Shown: positions 24,401 through 33,120 of the stretch, in pieces
Numbering within the stretch: the stretch's first letter is position 1
Layout: each line of letters opens with the position of its first letter
The notes under the pieces: model-generated
What the model saw: only the letters and a program-made list of their open reading frames with translations
The model's database searches: none
What the model was told of the DNA's origin: nothing
From: an uncultured Alistipes sp.
GTDB taxonomy: Bacteria > Bacteroidota > Bacteroidia > Bacteroidales > Rikenellaceae
Assembly (NCBI RefSeq): GCF_902388705.1
Contig: NZ_CABMQJ010000006.1
Location: 62,001-126,000 of the forward strand
Length of the DNA stretch: 64,000 nucleotides
Direction: 5' to 3'
Position numbers and translations under genes: made by a program

Positions 24401-25632
24401 TCGCAGACTGGTCGAAACTCACCACCCTGACCATCGTGGGCAATGCGCTCACCACAATCGGGTCGAAAGCCTTTGCAAACGCGGTGCTGCTGGCCGACAT
24501 CTATGCCGAACCGACAACGGTTCCGGCCATCGTGTCCGACAGTTTCTCCGGCGCAGGCACATCGGTGCAGGGCAGCAAGACCGTGCATGTTCCCGACGTT
24601 AGCGCATACAACAGCTGGACTTCGGTATGCAGCGGCTACACATTCGAAGCGCTCGGCGACGACTACCTGAGCGAAGGCGTTTATTACCGCGCATCGGCAT
24701 CGGACTCGTGGAGTACGGATGTGCCCGCATCGTTCGCTTCGCTCTTCGTGAAGACGGCGGGCGACAATACGCTGATGACGTCGGCCCAGGCAACTGCCGT
24801 AGCGGCCGCTGTCAAAGGCCTCTCGGCCCCGGCTACCGTAGATATGAGCGAGGCGGTTTACGAAAGCGCAACGTTCCCGGCCGTATTCAACGGAAATGTG
24901 AATCTGACCGCCATCGTACTGCCCGCGAACGTTACGGCCGTCGCCAACAACGCCTTCAGGGGAACCGGGTTTACATCAGTTCGCATCTTGGCGAACATCA
25001 CCTACGGAACGAGCGCCTTCAACAGCTGTGCGTCGCTGGCTTCGGTGACCTTCGACGAAGGAGTACAGGCCATCGCCGGCTCGATGTTCACGGGATGCCC
25101 GCTTACCTCGGTCACGATACCCGCCTCGGTAACTTCAATCGGCGGCAATGCTTTCCAAAACTGCAAATCGCTGACCTCGGTAACGCTCGGAACGGGTGTC
25201 AAGACCATCGGAGGCTATGCCTTCGGAGGCTGCGCGATGCTGACCGAAATGATCTTCCCCGACGCCACAGAAACGATCGAGCAGAACGCTTTCGCCGACT
25301 GTGTGAAACTGGCCAAAGTATCTTTCGGCAAAGGCATGAGCGCGATCAAGGCTTACAGCTTCACGGGTTACGGGACGGGCGGCTGTCCGCTGCTGGGCGA
25401 CATTACGTGTCGCTCGACGACGCCCCCGACCCTGCAGGACGATTACGGAACGATCGCTTTCGGCGGTTCGTGGAACGTAATCGCCGGTAAGGACGCCGCG
25501 ACGCGTGTGGTGCATCTGCCCAAGTCGGACGACCCGAACAACGGCGGTCCCGGAGCTTACGAGGATTCCTCCTGGAACAAGCTGGCTACGGCTGCATTCA
25601 ACAATTTCCAATTCGTTTACGACGTGGAATAG
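21415..25632 (+). CDS. Large surface lipoprotein: fimbrillin-like module plus BspA-type leucine-rich repeats
   Basis: 1405 residues, lipobox Cys20 (LAATGC). Residues about 35-285 form a module resembling the fimbrillin-like family ('TRTGLGDADG...FLWGEGDYIWV', 'LNHYTSYIWFNAYSADVTSKLVSI'), also present in the next gene. The rest is made of three blocks of BspA/LRR_5 repeats ('IGDKAFNGCTALADISL' type), each opened by a linker of the form 'EGVYYRASASDSWSTDVPASF'. BspA-type repeats usually mediate protein or matrix binding at the surface. Why it belongs to a B12 operon is unknown; it may be a scaffold or a passenger. Confidence 0.82.
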   Translation: MRTHYLYSIALFAALAATGCSKDSGIENDIKPVVPDSGQQVVLTGVSNAATTRTGLGDADGNSIPFLWGEGDYIWVNDTKSDAAQEAGRTATFTFGSLSGLAPYEVYYNRTGTTPATASIPAEQTQAAAGVVDLGANGDFGYARTDTEGVFSLNHYTSYIWFNAYSADVTSKLVSITVSTSDGSAIAGEAAFDGEKLGACNGSSTITLSFGEAGVSLPTQGSDQQVFAAMVVYPADLSETVISVIYTFADGSRYLTSKAGKELTAGSTLRLTNAIAAADCVSEGVHYFTPEGWSSELPASFKSVKAITLGDATLTKEDIRAISNKMSGNAIVDLDDTEFATTEFPDIFSRNSSLQDIVLPRNIQTLASSGSYSSAFYNCSGLKKIGLPEGMTALVENAFYGCTKLEQIHIPSTVTEIGRSIFYNCKALTAVALPEGVAEIPQYAFYGCSALASVEIPSTVTTIIGYSFQNCTVLKDITLPKGLTTLGPNAFNGCKALEEVVIPAGITEIDDKTFYQCSNLTSVTLPEGLKTLGDDVFYQCALLQDVTLPASLETIGARTFGGCNSFTKVAINIEEVHEYAYWDCRGLTSIELGDKVKSIGRNAFISNGGNKVASITSHAVTPPVLSANAFGSVGGTVEGKKYVYIPAASFDAYEKAWAELSGTNGYIFEDISNQELTDGVWYRASREEEWTTSMPQSFQALYVRTIGDNATISSEALATIVSKVSAQQAPVTLDLRSAKYAAAEFPAVFAGNDKLGVIKFFDNTTAVAAGAFKGCTALTEAVIPAGVAEIGAETFESCAALAAINMPSGVKTIGDKAFNGCTALADISLGSVKTIGDEAFAASGLTKASVSATAIGERVFADCTSMTSVSLSGMTSIPAGLFSGCVKLAGITVPNSVTEIGANAFDGCSMLASVSLGSGVETVGASAFADCALTSLVLPDQLTTLGDGAFKNNPAIAKITFGAGITAIGDNAFAGNATVERLTVPKTITQIGVGSFADWSKLTTLTIVGNALTTIGSKAFANAVLLADIYAEPTTVPAIVSDSFSGAGTSVQGSKTVHVPDVSAYNSWTSVCSGYTFEALGDDYLSEGVYYRASASDSWSTDVPASFASLFVKTAGDNTLMTSAQATAVAAAVKGLSAPATVDMSEAVYESATFPAVFNGNVNLTAIVLPANVTAVANNAFRGTGFTSVRILANITYGTSAFNSCASLASVTFDEGVQAIAGSMFTGCPLTSVTIPASVTSIGGNAFQNCKSLTSVTLGTGVKTIGGYAFGGCAMLTEMIFPDATETIEQNAFADCVKLAKVSFGKGMSAIKAYSFTGYGTGGCPLLGDITCRSTTPPTLQDDYGTIAFGGSWNVIAGKDAATRVVHLPKSDDPNNGGPGAYEDSSWNKLATAAFNNFQFVYDVE

Positions 25633-25656
25633 GTTGTCAAACAATCGATACGGACA

Positions 25657-25689
25657 AAACGTCAGGACCCTGAAACGGTCCTGGCGTTT
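25657..25689 (+). terminator. Hairpin between the LRR gene and the next lipoprotein gene
   Basis: AAACGTCAGGACC (25657-25669) pairs with GGTCCTGGCGTTT (25677-25689), with one G-U pair. No long U tract, so it may be a weak terminator or a processing/stability element inside the operon. Confidence 0.5.
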
Positions 25690-25713
25690 CCCCGTATTAC
25701 AAACAAATTCGCT

Positions 25714-27972
25714 ATGAAACGTTTTTTACCGCTATTTTGCGGCCTATTGCTGGCAGGGTGTTCATCGGGAATCGAAGAGTACACCGGTGCGATCGCGACC
25801 GGAAGCCGGACGACCCTGATCGGAACATCCGGTGCCACGACCCGCACGCAGTTCGTCCCCGCAGACGGCGCCGACATTCATTTCCGGTGGAGCCCCGGCG
25901 ACTATATCTGGGCCGGCGGCATCAAGAGTACTGAAACTTCGGATGCCGGAACCACCGCGGAATTCGGATTCACGACGCTTCCCGACGCGCCGTATCCGGT
26001 TTACTACAACCTGACCGGAGAAGGCGCCAATGCCGTAATTCCGGAAAATCAAAAGCAAACCGCGGCTTATGAACTCAGTTTGGGTGGAAACGGCGATTTC
26101 GGTTATGCGACGGTCGAGGCAGAGGGCCGGTTTACGCTCGGCCACGCCACCTCCTTTATCTGGTTCAATCCCTGGTCGACGGATGTCACCGAGAAATTGA
26201 TCTCCGTAACCCTGACCGCAACCGACGGAACGCTGCTGGCCGGAACGGCGACATTTACCGGACAGACGCTCGATAATTTCGCAGGCGGCAACTCCGTAAC
26301 CCTCTCTTTCGACACGGACGGCGTTGCGCTCCCTGCGGCAAGCGACGATTCGCGGGTGTTTGCTGCCGCCGTGATTTTTCCGGCAGACTGTTCAGCAGCG
26401 GAGGTTTACGTCACCTATCGTTTTGCCGACGGCAGCATCTATGCCGAAACCAAACCAGGCAAAGCCTTCACGGCGAGCAAGGTACACCGGCTGACCACGG
26501 AGATCACCAAACGCAACGGCGGCACGCTCCGGGTGGAAACAGGCACGGCGGGAAAAGCCGCAACCGAACCGCTTTGCATGAAATACGGCGAAAAGCTGGA
26601 GTATCCGCTGACGGCGGAAGGCTGGATATCCGAAGTGAAGACGGTTTCGGCCCCGGCCGGATGGAATGTCGACTTGGGTATCGAACGCCGCAAACTCACG
26701 ATCGCCCCGCCCGCCGAATATACGACGGGCATGGAGCTGGAGAACACGGCCGCATTCGAGGCGGACGGCGCCACGGTCTACGAACAGCCGATTTATGTGC
26801 TCGACTTCACGCATCCCGAAGGGTCTTTCGTGCTGATGGAGGGAAATATGACCTCCGAAAACGGCACGCTGCTCTATTTCGACCAGCATATGCGCTATCA
26901 TCAGCATTTTTACGAGGATGCAAACCAAAGCGAAATCGGCAACGTCGTGCAGGATATGTATATGGCCAATGACCGGGTCTACCTGATCACGCAGAACGGC
27001 GCCAAAGGCTACGAAGGATCGGCTTACGGTGGTGACGGACGGTTCGTGATTTGCGACGCCCATACGATGAAACGGCTCGTGAAAAAGAATTTTCCCTTCT
27101 ACGATGCCTACGGACACAGCAGTTCGGAGTGCTGGCCCCAGCATATCGTGGTGGTCAGCCCTACGAAGGCCTACATCCAGTATTCGATCCCAATGGAGAC
27201 CTATTCGGGAATCCGGGTCGTAAACCTGACGAACAATACCATTTCGCAAACCGACATCGAAGGCAGTTACGGCCTGTTCACCAAAACCGGGGCCACCAAA
27301 GCACGCATGGTCGTTTCACGGGGTAAGGTCTATGCCGGCCGCGGCAACTCGGTGATCGTCATCGATCCCCAAACCGATGCCGTCATCGCAACTCACACCT
27401 ACGAAAACCGGCAGGTAAAAGACCTCGCCAAGGCCGCCGACGGAAACATCTATGCTGTTTTCACCGGAGAATTCGACGGCAATTCTGGTATGACGGGCAG
27501 CGCCGCGTTCACAACCCCGGCCAAGGTCGTAATAATAGGTCCCGACGGTGCAGTCACAGGCGAACTGGACCTGCCCGAGATCATAAAACTCCGCACCGGC
27601 ACGGCATCGCCGACCATCCAGATGTGCGCGAGCTTCACGCAGCCTTATCTCTATTTTATCGGAACAGAGGCATTCAGCGAGACCAAAGCCATGCGCTACA
27701 ACTACCAGACGGGGCGCGTGAACTGGGATTACATCACGCCGGAATTGGACACCGACCGTTCGGGCGGCGACATCATCTACGGCTACATGGGCGTGCATCC
27801 GACCACCGAACAACTCTGGGTAGGTAAATCGACCTACACGCAGAGCGCTATCCATGTCTACGACGTGTCGCTCAACACAGCCCAGGAGGTCGATAGCTTC
27901 TACCAGAAAAAGGCCAGTCCGGCAGGCGTCGATTTCGCCTACCGGTTCTCGGAAGAATGGATCAATAAATAA
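25714..27972 (+). CDS. Surface lipoprotein: fimbrillin-like module plus DUF5074-like beta-propeller
   Basis: 752 residues, lipobox Cys16 (LLLAGC). The N-terminal 250 residues repeat the module of the preceding gene ('TTRTQFVPADG...FRWSPGDYIWAGG', 'LGHATSFIWFNPWSTDVTEKLISVTL'). After a BACON-like linker (about 275-365), residues about 370-750 form propeller blades ('DMYMANDRVYLITQNG', 'RMVVSRGKVYAGRGNSVIVIDPQTDAVIATHTY', 'VKDLAKAADGNIYAVF'), the same kind of fold as BtuG. It ends 8 bp before the btuG-like gene. Likely corrinoid-related surface protein (inference). Confidence 0.78.
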   Translation: MKRFLPLFCGLLLAGCSSGIEEYTGAIATGSRTTLIGTSGATTRTQFVPADGADIHFRWSPGDYIWAGGIKSTETSDAGTTAEFGFTTLPDAPYPVYYNLTGEGANAVIPENQKQTAAYELSLGGNGDFGYATVEAEGRFTLGHATSFIWFNPWSTDVTEKLISVTLTATDGTLLAGTATFTGQTLDNFAGGNSVTLSFDTDGVALPAASDDSRVFAAAVIFPADCSAAEVYVTYRFADGSIYAETKPGKAFTASKVHRLTTEITKRNGGTLRVETGTAGKAATEPLCMKYGEKLEYPLTAEGWISEVKTVSAPAGWNVDLGIERRKLTIAPPAEYTTGMELENTAAFEADGATVYEQPIYVLDFTHPEGSFVLMEGNMTSENGTLLYFDQHMRYHQHFYEDANQSEIGNVVQDMYMANDRVYLITQNGAKGYEGSAYGGDGRFVICDAHTMKRLVKKNFPFYDAYGHSSSECWPQHIVVVSPTKAYIQYSIPMETYSGIRVVNLTNNTISQTDIEGSYGLFTKTGATKARMVVSRGKVYAGRGNSVIVIDPQTDAVIATHTYENRQVKDLAKAADGNIYAVFTGEFDGNSGMTGSAAFTTPAKVVIIGPDGAVTGELDLPEIIKLRTGTASPTIQMCASFTQPYLYFIGTEAFSETKAMRYNYQTGRVNWDYITPELDTDRSGGDIIYGYMGVHPTTEQLWVGKSTYTQSAIHVYDVSLNTAQEVDSFYQKKASPAGVDFAYRFSEEWINK

Positions 27973-27980
27973 GTCGTGAA

Positions 27981-29078
27981 ATGTTCGAAAAAACATTGGT
28001 GAAGTTCGCTGCCGTATTGATGCTGCTCTTGGCAGGCGTGTCGTGCATGGACGGCTACGGTCCGTTGGACATGGTGGATTTCGACATGAGCATCGACGGC
28101 GAAGACGGCGAAGTGACCGGCAAGGGACTGTTCATCACCAACGAGGGGAATTTCATGTATGGAAACGCCTCGCTGTCTTACTACGACCCGGTGAACAAAC
28201 GCGTCGAGAACGAAATATTCGCCCGGGCGAACGGTATGCTGTTGGGCGATGTCGCGCAGTCGATGATCATCCGCGACGGCATCGGCTGGGTCGTCGTGAA
28301 CAATTCGGGCGTTATCTTCGCCATCGACATCAACACATTCAAGGAGGTGGGCCGTATAACCGGCTTCACATCGCCCCGCTACATCCATTTTCTGAGCGAC
28401 GAGAAAGCCTATGTGACGCAAATCTGGGACCCGCGCATCTACATCGTCAATCCCAAAGAATACCGGATCACGGGGTATATCGAAACGGACATGACCTTCG
28501 AAACCGGGTCCACGGAGCAGATGGTGCAGTACGGCAAGTACGTCTTCACGAACTGCTGGTCCTACCAGAACCGAATACTGGTGATCGACACCGAGACGGA
28601 TCAGGTCTGCGACCAGATCACCGTCGGCATCCAACCCACGTCGCTGGTCATGGACAAGTACAATAAGATATGGACCGTAACCGACGGTGGTTACGAGGGA
28701 AGCCCCTACGGACATGAAGCCCCGTCGCTCTACTGCATCGACGCGGAGACGCGCAAAATCGAGAAGCAGTTCAAATTCAAATTCGGCGACTGGCCCTCCG
28801 AAGTGCAGCTCAACGGCACACGCGACACGCTCTACTTCATCAACAAGGCCGTCTGGCAGCTACCCGTCACGGCGGAACGCTTTCCGGTCAAACCGTTCCT
28901 GAAATACAACAGAACCCTTTATTACGGATTGACCGTCAACCCGGTCAATTCGGATGTTTACATTGCAGACGCCATCGATTACGTCCAGCCGGGGATCGTC
29001 TACCGTTACTCGGCCGAAGGGGAGCTGCTCGACTCGTTCCGGGTCGGCATCATTCCGGGAGCGTTTTGCTGGCGCTGA
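27981..29078 (+). CDS. btuG: BtuG-like cobalamin-binding surface lipoprotein (YncE/DUF5074 beta-propeller)
   Basis: 365 residues, lipobox Cys22 (LLAGVSC). Seven-blade propeller repeats are visible: 'GLFITNEGNFMYGNASLSYYDP', 'VVNNSGVIFAIDINTFKEVGRI', 'RILVIDTETDQVCDQITVG', 'SLYCIDAETRKIEKQFKFK'. Bacteroides BtuG is a lipid-anchored propeller that binds cobalamin very tightly on top of BtuB; a cobalamin riboswitch upstream and a BtuB-type receptor gene in the same operon support the same role here. Ligand-binding residues were not checked. Confidence 0.78.
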   Translation: MFEKTLVKFAAVLMLLLAGVSCMDGYGPLDMVDFDMSIDGEDGEVTGKGLFITNEGNFMYGNASLSYYDPVNKRVENEIFARANGMLLGDVAQSMIIRDGIGWVVVNNSGVIFAIDINTFKEVGRITGFTSPRYIHFLSDEKAYVTQIWDPRIYIVNPKEYRITGYIETDMTFETGSTEQMVQYGKYVFTNCWSYQNRILVIDTETDQVCDQITVGIQPTSLVMDKYNKIWTVTDGGYEGSPYGHEAPSLYCIDAETRKIEKQFKFKFGDWPSEVQLNGTRDTLYFINKAVWQLPVTAERFPVKPFLKYNRTLYYGLTVNPVNSDVYIADAIDYVQPGIVYRYSAEGELLDSFRVGIIPGAFCWR

Positions 29079-29092
29079 CAAAAACGATTGAT

Positions 29093-30940
29093 ATGAAAAA
29101 AATCCTGTTTCCCGTTTTGCTGGCAGCGATCATGGCATCCGGGTGCAACAAAGACGAGGTCGTTACGCAAACAAAGCCGATGCCCCCGCAGATCACGCTC
29201 GGCTCCGACCCGGACGAATATGGAATTTATACGACGAAAGTAGGGCGAAAACTGACCATCGCCCCGAGTTACCGGTATGTGGAGAATGCCGTATACTCCT
29301 GGCGGCTCCAGGCTACCGGCCGGATCATTTCGACCCAGCCGACCCTGGAATACACGTTCGACAGCCTCAATGAAGAGGACGAAGCGGGCTATTACCTCAC
29401 GCTCGAGGTCACCAACCGCAACGGCACATCGACCGAAGAGTTACTCGTCGAGGTATTGGAACTGACGCCTCCGACGATCCGGATCGACGAGCAGGTCGAG
29501 GTCGTCCGCAAACGCGAATACGAATTCACGCCCGACGTCCGGGCCAAGGAGGTATCCGAGTTCGAATGGACCCTGCGCGCCGAAGGGGAAACAAAGGCGC
29601 GGGTCGTGGGTACGGAACCCACATACCTGTTCTGCGAAGAGAAACTGGGACACTACGAGCTGACGCTCTCGACAAAAAACGAAGACGGTTCCGACCGGAA
29701 AACAGTCGATATCGAGGTCGTAAACGCCCTTGCAATTTCGGCAACGGTCGCACCCATCGGCAACATATATGACGGAACAAAGCGCACAGTGGCCCTCGGC
29801 AGGACGCTTACGCTCCGGCCTTACATCTGGAATGCGAACCAGCCGACCTGCTCCTGGACGATCGACGGACAAGAAGTGGGAACCGACCTCATGTATACCT
29901 ACACGCCGACGGAAGAGGGTACAAAAACGATCGTATTCACCGTTTCGGACCTCTCCGACGAGCCGGAAGCCAAGATCGGCCGTTATGCCGCCGGCACGGG
30001 CCGCCAGCAGGCGACGCTGGAATTTACGGTCGAGTGCCATCCGGAAGAGGGGACCTACAAACGTTCGGCGACGGCTTCGAGCAGCGTGAACTGGACGAAG
30101 GTGTTCGAATATACGCCGGCTCCCGGACAGTTCATCAACGAACTTGCTACGGGCGGATTCACGGGCGACGAAACGACACCCGAAGCCGCCGTGGCCTATG
30201 CCGAGTCGCGCCTGGAAAGGGGCATCTGGGTATCGCTGGGCGGCTGGGGCGGCTACATCGTCGTAGGCTTCGACCACAGCATCGAAAACTCCGAAGAGGG
30301 TTATCGCGAGGGTCACAACTTCTCGATCCTGGGCAACCAGTTCAAAGGGTCGTCCGAACCCGGCATCGTCTGGGTGATGCAGGACACCAACGGCAACAGG
30401 CTGCCTGACGACGAATGGTACGAACTCAAAGGCTCGGAATACGGCAAGGAAGAGACCATCCAGGATTACGCCGTGACCTATTACCGGCCGACCTATCCGG
30501 GTGCGGACGTCCAATGGAAGGACAACCGCGGAGCCAAAGGCTGCATCGACTACCTGGAGCAGTTCCACACGCAGTCGTACTACTATCCCAACTGGATCGA
30601 TGCCGACAGCTACGTGCTTTACGGTCCCTGCCTCAAGAGCCGGACCTACGACCAGTCGGGCAACGGCTCCTACTGGGTCAACGACTCCTACGACTGGGGC
30701 TATGCCGACAATTTCGGCGACGACCGACTCTCGAACGATGAAAACGCCGGAGCCGGGGCCTGCAAAACCTATTTCAAGATATCGAACGCCGTGAAAGCAG
30801 ACGGTACACCCGCAGAACTGGAATACATCGACTTCATCAAGGTCCAGACCGGGGTGAACGTCAAGGCCGGATGGCTGGGCGAGAACTCGACCGAGGTATT
30901 CGGGTTTACGGATGAAAACATCAATCAGGGCAAGAAATGA
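29093..30940 (+). CDS. Surface lipoprotein with PKD-like repeats and C-terminal calcium-binding-like domain
   Basis: 615 residues from ATG 29093 (MKKILFPVLLAAIMASGC; Cys18). An ATG at 29066 lies inside the end of btuG and is not used. Residues about 25-325 hold three or four PKD-like Ig domains ('YSWRLQATGRIISTQPTLEYTFDSLNEEDEAGYYLTLEVTN', 'FEWTLRAEGETKARVVGTEP', 'CSWTIDGQEVGTDLMYTYTPTEEGTKTIVFTV'). The C-terminal 270 residues hold a conserved domain with 'GFDHSIENSEEGYREGHNF' and 'MQDTNGNRLPDDEWYELKGSEYG', the second a likely Ca2+ loop. Proteins of this build recur in Bacteroidetes B12 loci. Confidence 0.75.
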   Translation: MKKILFPVLLAAIMASGCNKDEVVTQTKPMPPQITLGSDPDEYGIYTTKVGRKLTIAPSYRYVENAVYSWRLQATGRIISTQPTLEYTFDSLNEEDEAGYYLTLEVTNRNGTSTEELLVEVLELTPPTIRIDEQVEVVRKREYEFTPDVRAKEVSEFEWTLRAEGETKARVVGTEPTYLFCEEKLGHYELTLSTKNEDGSDRKTVDIEVVNALAISATVAPIGNIYDGTKRTVALGRTLTLRPYIWNANQPTCSWTIDGQEVGTDLMYTYTPTEEGTKTIVFTVSDLSDEPEAKIGRYAAGTGRQQATLEFTVECHPEEGTYKRSATASSSVNWTKVFEYTPAPGQFINELATGGFTGDETTPEAAVAYAESRLERGIWVSLGGWGGYIVVGFDHSIENSEEGYREGHNFSILGNQFKGSSEPGIVWVMQDTNGNRLPDDEWYELKGSEYGKEETIQDYAVTYYRPTYPGADVQWKDNRGAKGCIDYLEQFHTQSYYYPNWIDADSYVLYGPCLKSRTYDQSGNGSYWVNDSYDWGYADNFGDDRLSNDENAGAGACKTYFKISNAVKADGTPAELEYIDFIKVQTGVNVKAGWLGENSTEVFGFTDENINQGKK

Positions 30941-30945
30941 CACCT

Positions 30946-33120
30946 ATGAAAAAATTATGGCTCCTGCTCTTCGCAGCATTTGCCGCAACAGGCTGCAAAG
31001 AGGACTCCGATCCCGAAATATTCTCCGGCAAAGACAACTACATCGCCTCGTTCGCGCTGACCAAGGACGGCGTAACCTACAACGCCACGATCTCGCAAGA
31101 CCGGATCACGGTGACCGTTCCCTACAACGTGTCGCTCACGAATGCGGTTGCGACCTGCGAGATAGCCGAGAACGCTTCGATACAACCCGCCCCGGCGACC
31201 GTCACGGAGTGGGAACTGGACCGGCAATTCCTGGTCACCTCCTACAACAAGACGGACCGGGCCTATCTCTATTCGGTCGAATACGCAGATGTCGTTTCGG
31301 CCGGAAACGTCACCCTCGACACGCAGCAGGAAGTAACCAATTTCGGACAGACAGGCATCAGCGCCATCGACGGCAACCTGTCCATCGGAACACGCCGGAG
31401 CGATGATCCGGTCACGGATCTCGGCGGGCTGGAGCATATCGTTTCGGTCGGCAACAACCTCACGATCGGAGCCGTCTATGCCGGCAAAATGCTGGCCGGG
31501 AAAAGCTCGGGCCTCTCGAAACTGAAAGAGGTGCGCGGGAACATCGTCCTTTCGGAAGAGAACACTTCGCTGACCGACTTTTCCCTGCCGGCGCTCAAAA
31601 CCGCGACAGGCAACATAACGCTGGTGAGCAAAGCGCTCGAATCCGTCGAAATGCCCGCTCTCGAACGTGTCGGCGGCACACTTGAAGTTCGCTCCAATGC
31701 GCTGGTTCTCATGACCGCCGACCTGCTCGCACAGATCGACGGCGGCATGACGCTCTCGGGCTCGACCTCGAAAACGCCAAGTGCCCCGTGCGATTATTTT
31801 TACTTCCCGGCGCTGCGAACCATCGCCGGCAACCTGTCGCTAAGCTATTTCAGCAGCCTGTCCAACACGGGAATTATCTTCCCCGTGCTTGCCCGGGCCG
31901 GAAACGTCACTTACGAAGCTCTGCCCAAAGCCAATGCATTCACACTTCCGGAAGCCACGACACTCGGCGACATATCCCTCACGTCCTGTTCGGCAATGAC
32001 CGAAATATCGCTGCCCGTGCTGACGACGGCCGGTTCGCTCCAGTTCCAGGGCACCACTCAGGTCCGCAAATTCGAATGTCCGGAACTCGTTTCGCTCACC
32101 GGAACGCTCTACCTGGACCGGTTGGTTGCGTTCACCAGTCTGAAGACCGCCTTTCCGAAACTTACTCGGATCGATGGCAACCTCTATATGAGCAACCTGT
32201 CGTCGCTTGAAAACACGCTCGACCTCAGCGGCTATACCTTCGGCCCGGAAAGCATCGTAACCCTCCAGGCAACGACGCTCAGCAACCTCAAAACGATCGC
32301 CGGGTCGGACAATTTCGAAGGAGGGCTCTCAATCAACGGGACAGGGTTCACGCCGTCGCCGGCAAAACTGCCCTTCGCCCTTACAGGATTCAAATCGGTC
32401 CGGTCCTTCCATATCGCCGGATTCCCCATGCTGACGGAACTCTCACTTCCGATCGAAACCTGCGACGATCTGACGCTGGAAAGCTGCGGCGGCAACTCCG
32501 CTACCGGCCTGCGCCTGGAAATGCCTGCCCTGACCGAGGTTCGGAGGACGTTGCTGTGCCGAAGCCTGGGCCGTATGGACACCGGTTCGTCCGCAAGTTT
32601 CCCGAAACTCAAAAGCGTCGGCATACAACTCTCCATGTACACCAATGCCAGCTACCTCTCGGCGATCGATTTTCCGGTGCTGGAAACCGTCGGAAACGGG
32701 GAACCCATCGCGGAAAGCACGGCGGACGATTATGCGCTGATGCTTATGCCGGTAGGGTGTACGGGCGGATTCTCGCTCCCGAAACTCAAAACGGTGAACG
32801 GCAACGCCCTGTTCTCGACCTGGACGGCCGCCACGACCAAAGTGCCGAGCATCGCCTGTCCCGAACTCGCTACCGTAACGGGAAACCTGGAGATCGGCCA
32901 TACCAACACCGCCTACAAGACCTCGGTGACCACCGGCCTCGATTTTCGACAGTTGCAGCAGGCCCGCTCGGTCCGGATCGGCAACCTCGCAGCGCTGAAG
33001 GACTTTTCGTTCTTTGCGGCCGTCGTCCCGCAACTTTCCGAAGAGACATGGAGTGTCACGGAGTGCGGCTACAACCCGACATGGAAGGATATGAACGACG
33101 GCAAATACATAGCGCAATGA
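30946..33120 (+). CDS. Surface lipoprotein with leucine-rich, receptor-L-domain-like repeats
   Basis: 724 residues from ATG 30946 (lipobox Cys17, FAATGC, then KEDSD). An ATG at 30937 overlapping the previous stop (ATGA) would add three residues. After an N-terminal beta domain (about 25-110) the protein is a long solenoid of the form 'VRGNIVLSEENTSLTDFSLPALKTATGNITLVSKALESVEMPALERVGGTLEV', as in receptor L-domain-like repeats. It overlaps the btuB start by 4 bp (ATGA), so the two are translationally coupled; it may assist the receptor at the surface. Confidence 0.78.
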   Translation: MKKLWLLLFAAFAATGCKEDSDPEIFSGKDNYIASFALTKDGVTYNATISQDRITVTVPYNVSLTNAVATCEIAENASIQPAPATVTEWELDRQFLVTSYNKTDRAYLYSVEYADVVSAGNVTLDTQQEVTNFGQTGISAIDGNLSIGTRRSDDPVTDLGGLEHIVSVGNNLTIGAVYAGKMLAGKSSGLSKLKEVRGNIVLSEENTSLTDFSLPALKTATGNITLVSKALESVEMPALERVGGTLEVRSNALVLMTADLLAQIDGGMTLSGSTSKTPSAPCDYFYFPALRTIAGNLSLSYFSSLSNTGIIFPVLARAGNVTYEALPKANAFTLPEATTLGDISLTSCSAMTEISLPVLTTAGSLQFQGTTQVRKFECPELVSLTGTLYLDRLVAFTSLKTAFPKLTRIDGNLYMSNLSSLENTLDLSGYTFGPESIVTLQATTLSNLKTIAGSDNFEGGLSINGTGFTPSPAKLPFALTGFKSVRSFHIAGFPMLTELSLPIETCDDLTLESCGGNSATGLRLEMPALTEVRRTLLCRSLGRMDTGSSASFPKLKSVGIQLSMYTNASYLSAIDFPVLETVGNGEPIAESTADDYALMLMPVGCTGGFSLPKLKTVNGNALFSTWTAATTKVPSIACPELATVTGNLEIGHTNTAYKTSVTTGLDFRQLQQARSVRIGNLAALKDFSFFAAVVPQLSEETWSVTECGYNPTWKDMNDGKYIAQ

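Noticed and set aside
20478..25632. CRISPR-like or tandem DNA repeats
   Set aside because: Repeats in this stretch are protein-level LRR and collagen-like units with varying DNA; no regular spacers and no cas genes anywhere in the window.
32556..33116. N-terminal extension of the BtuB frame
   Set aside because: Lies wholly within the preceding lipoprotein gene; the signal peptide starts after 33117.
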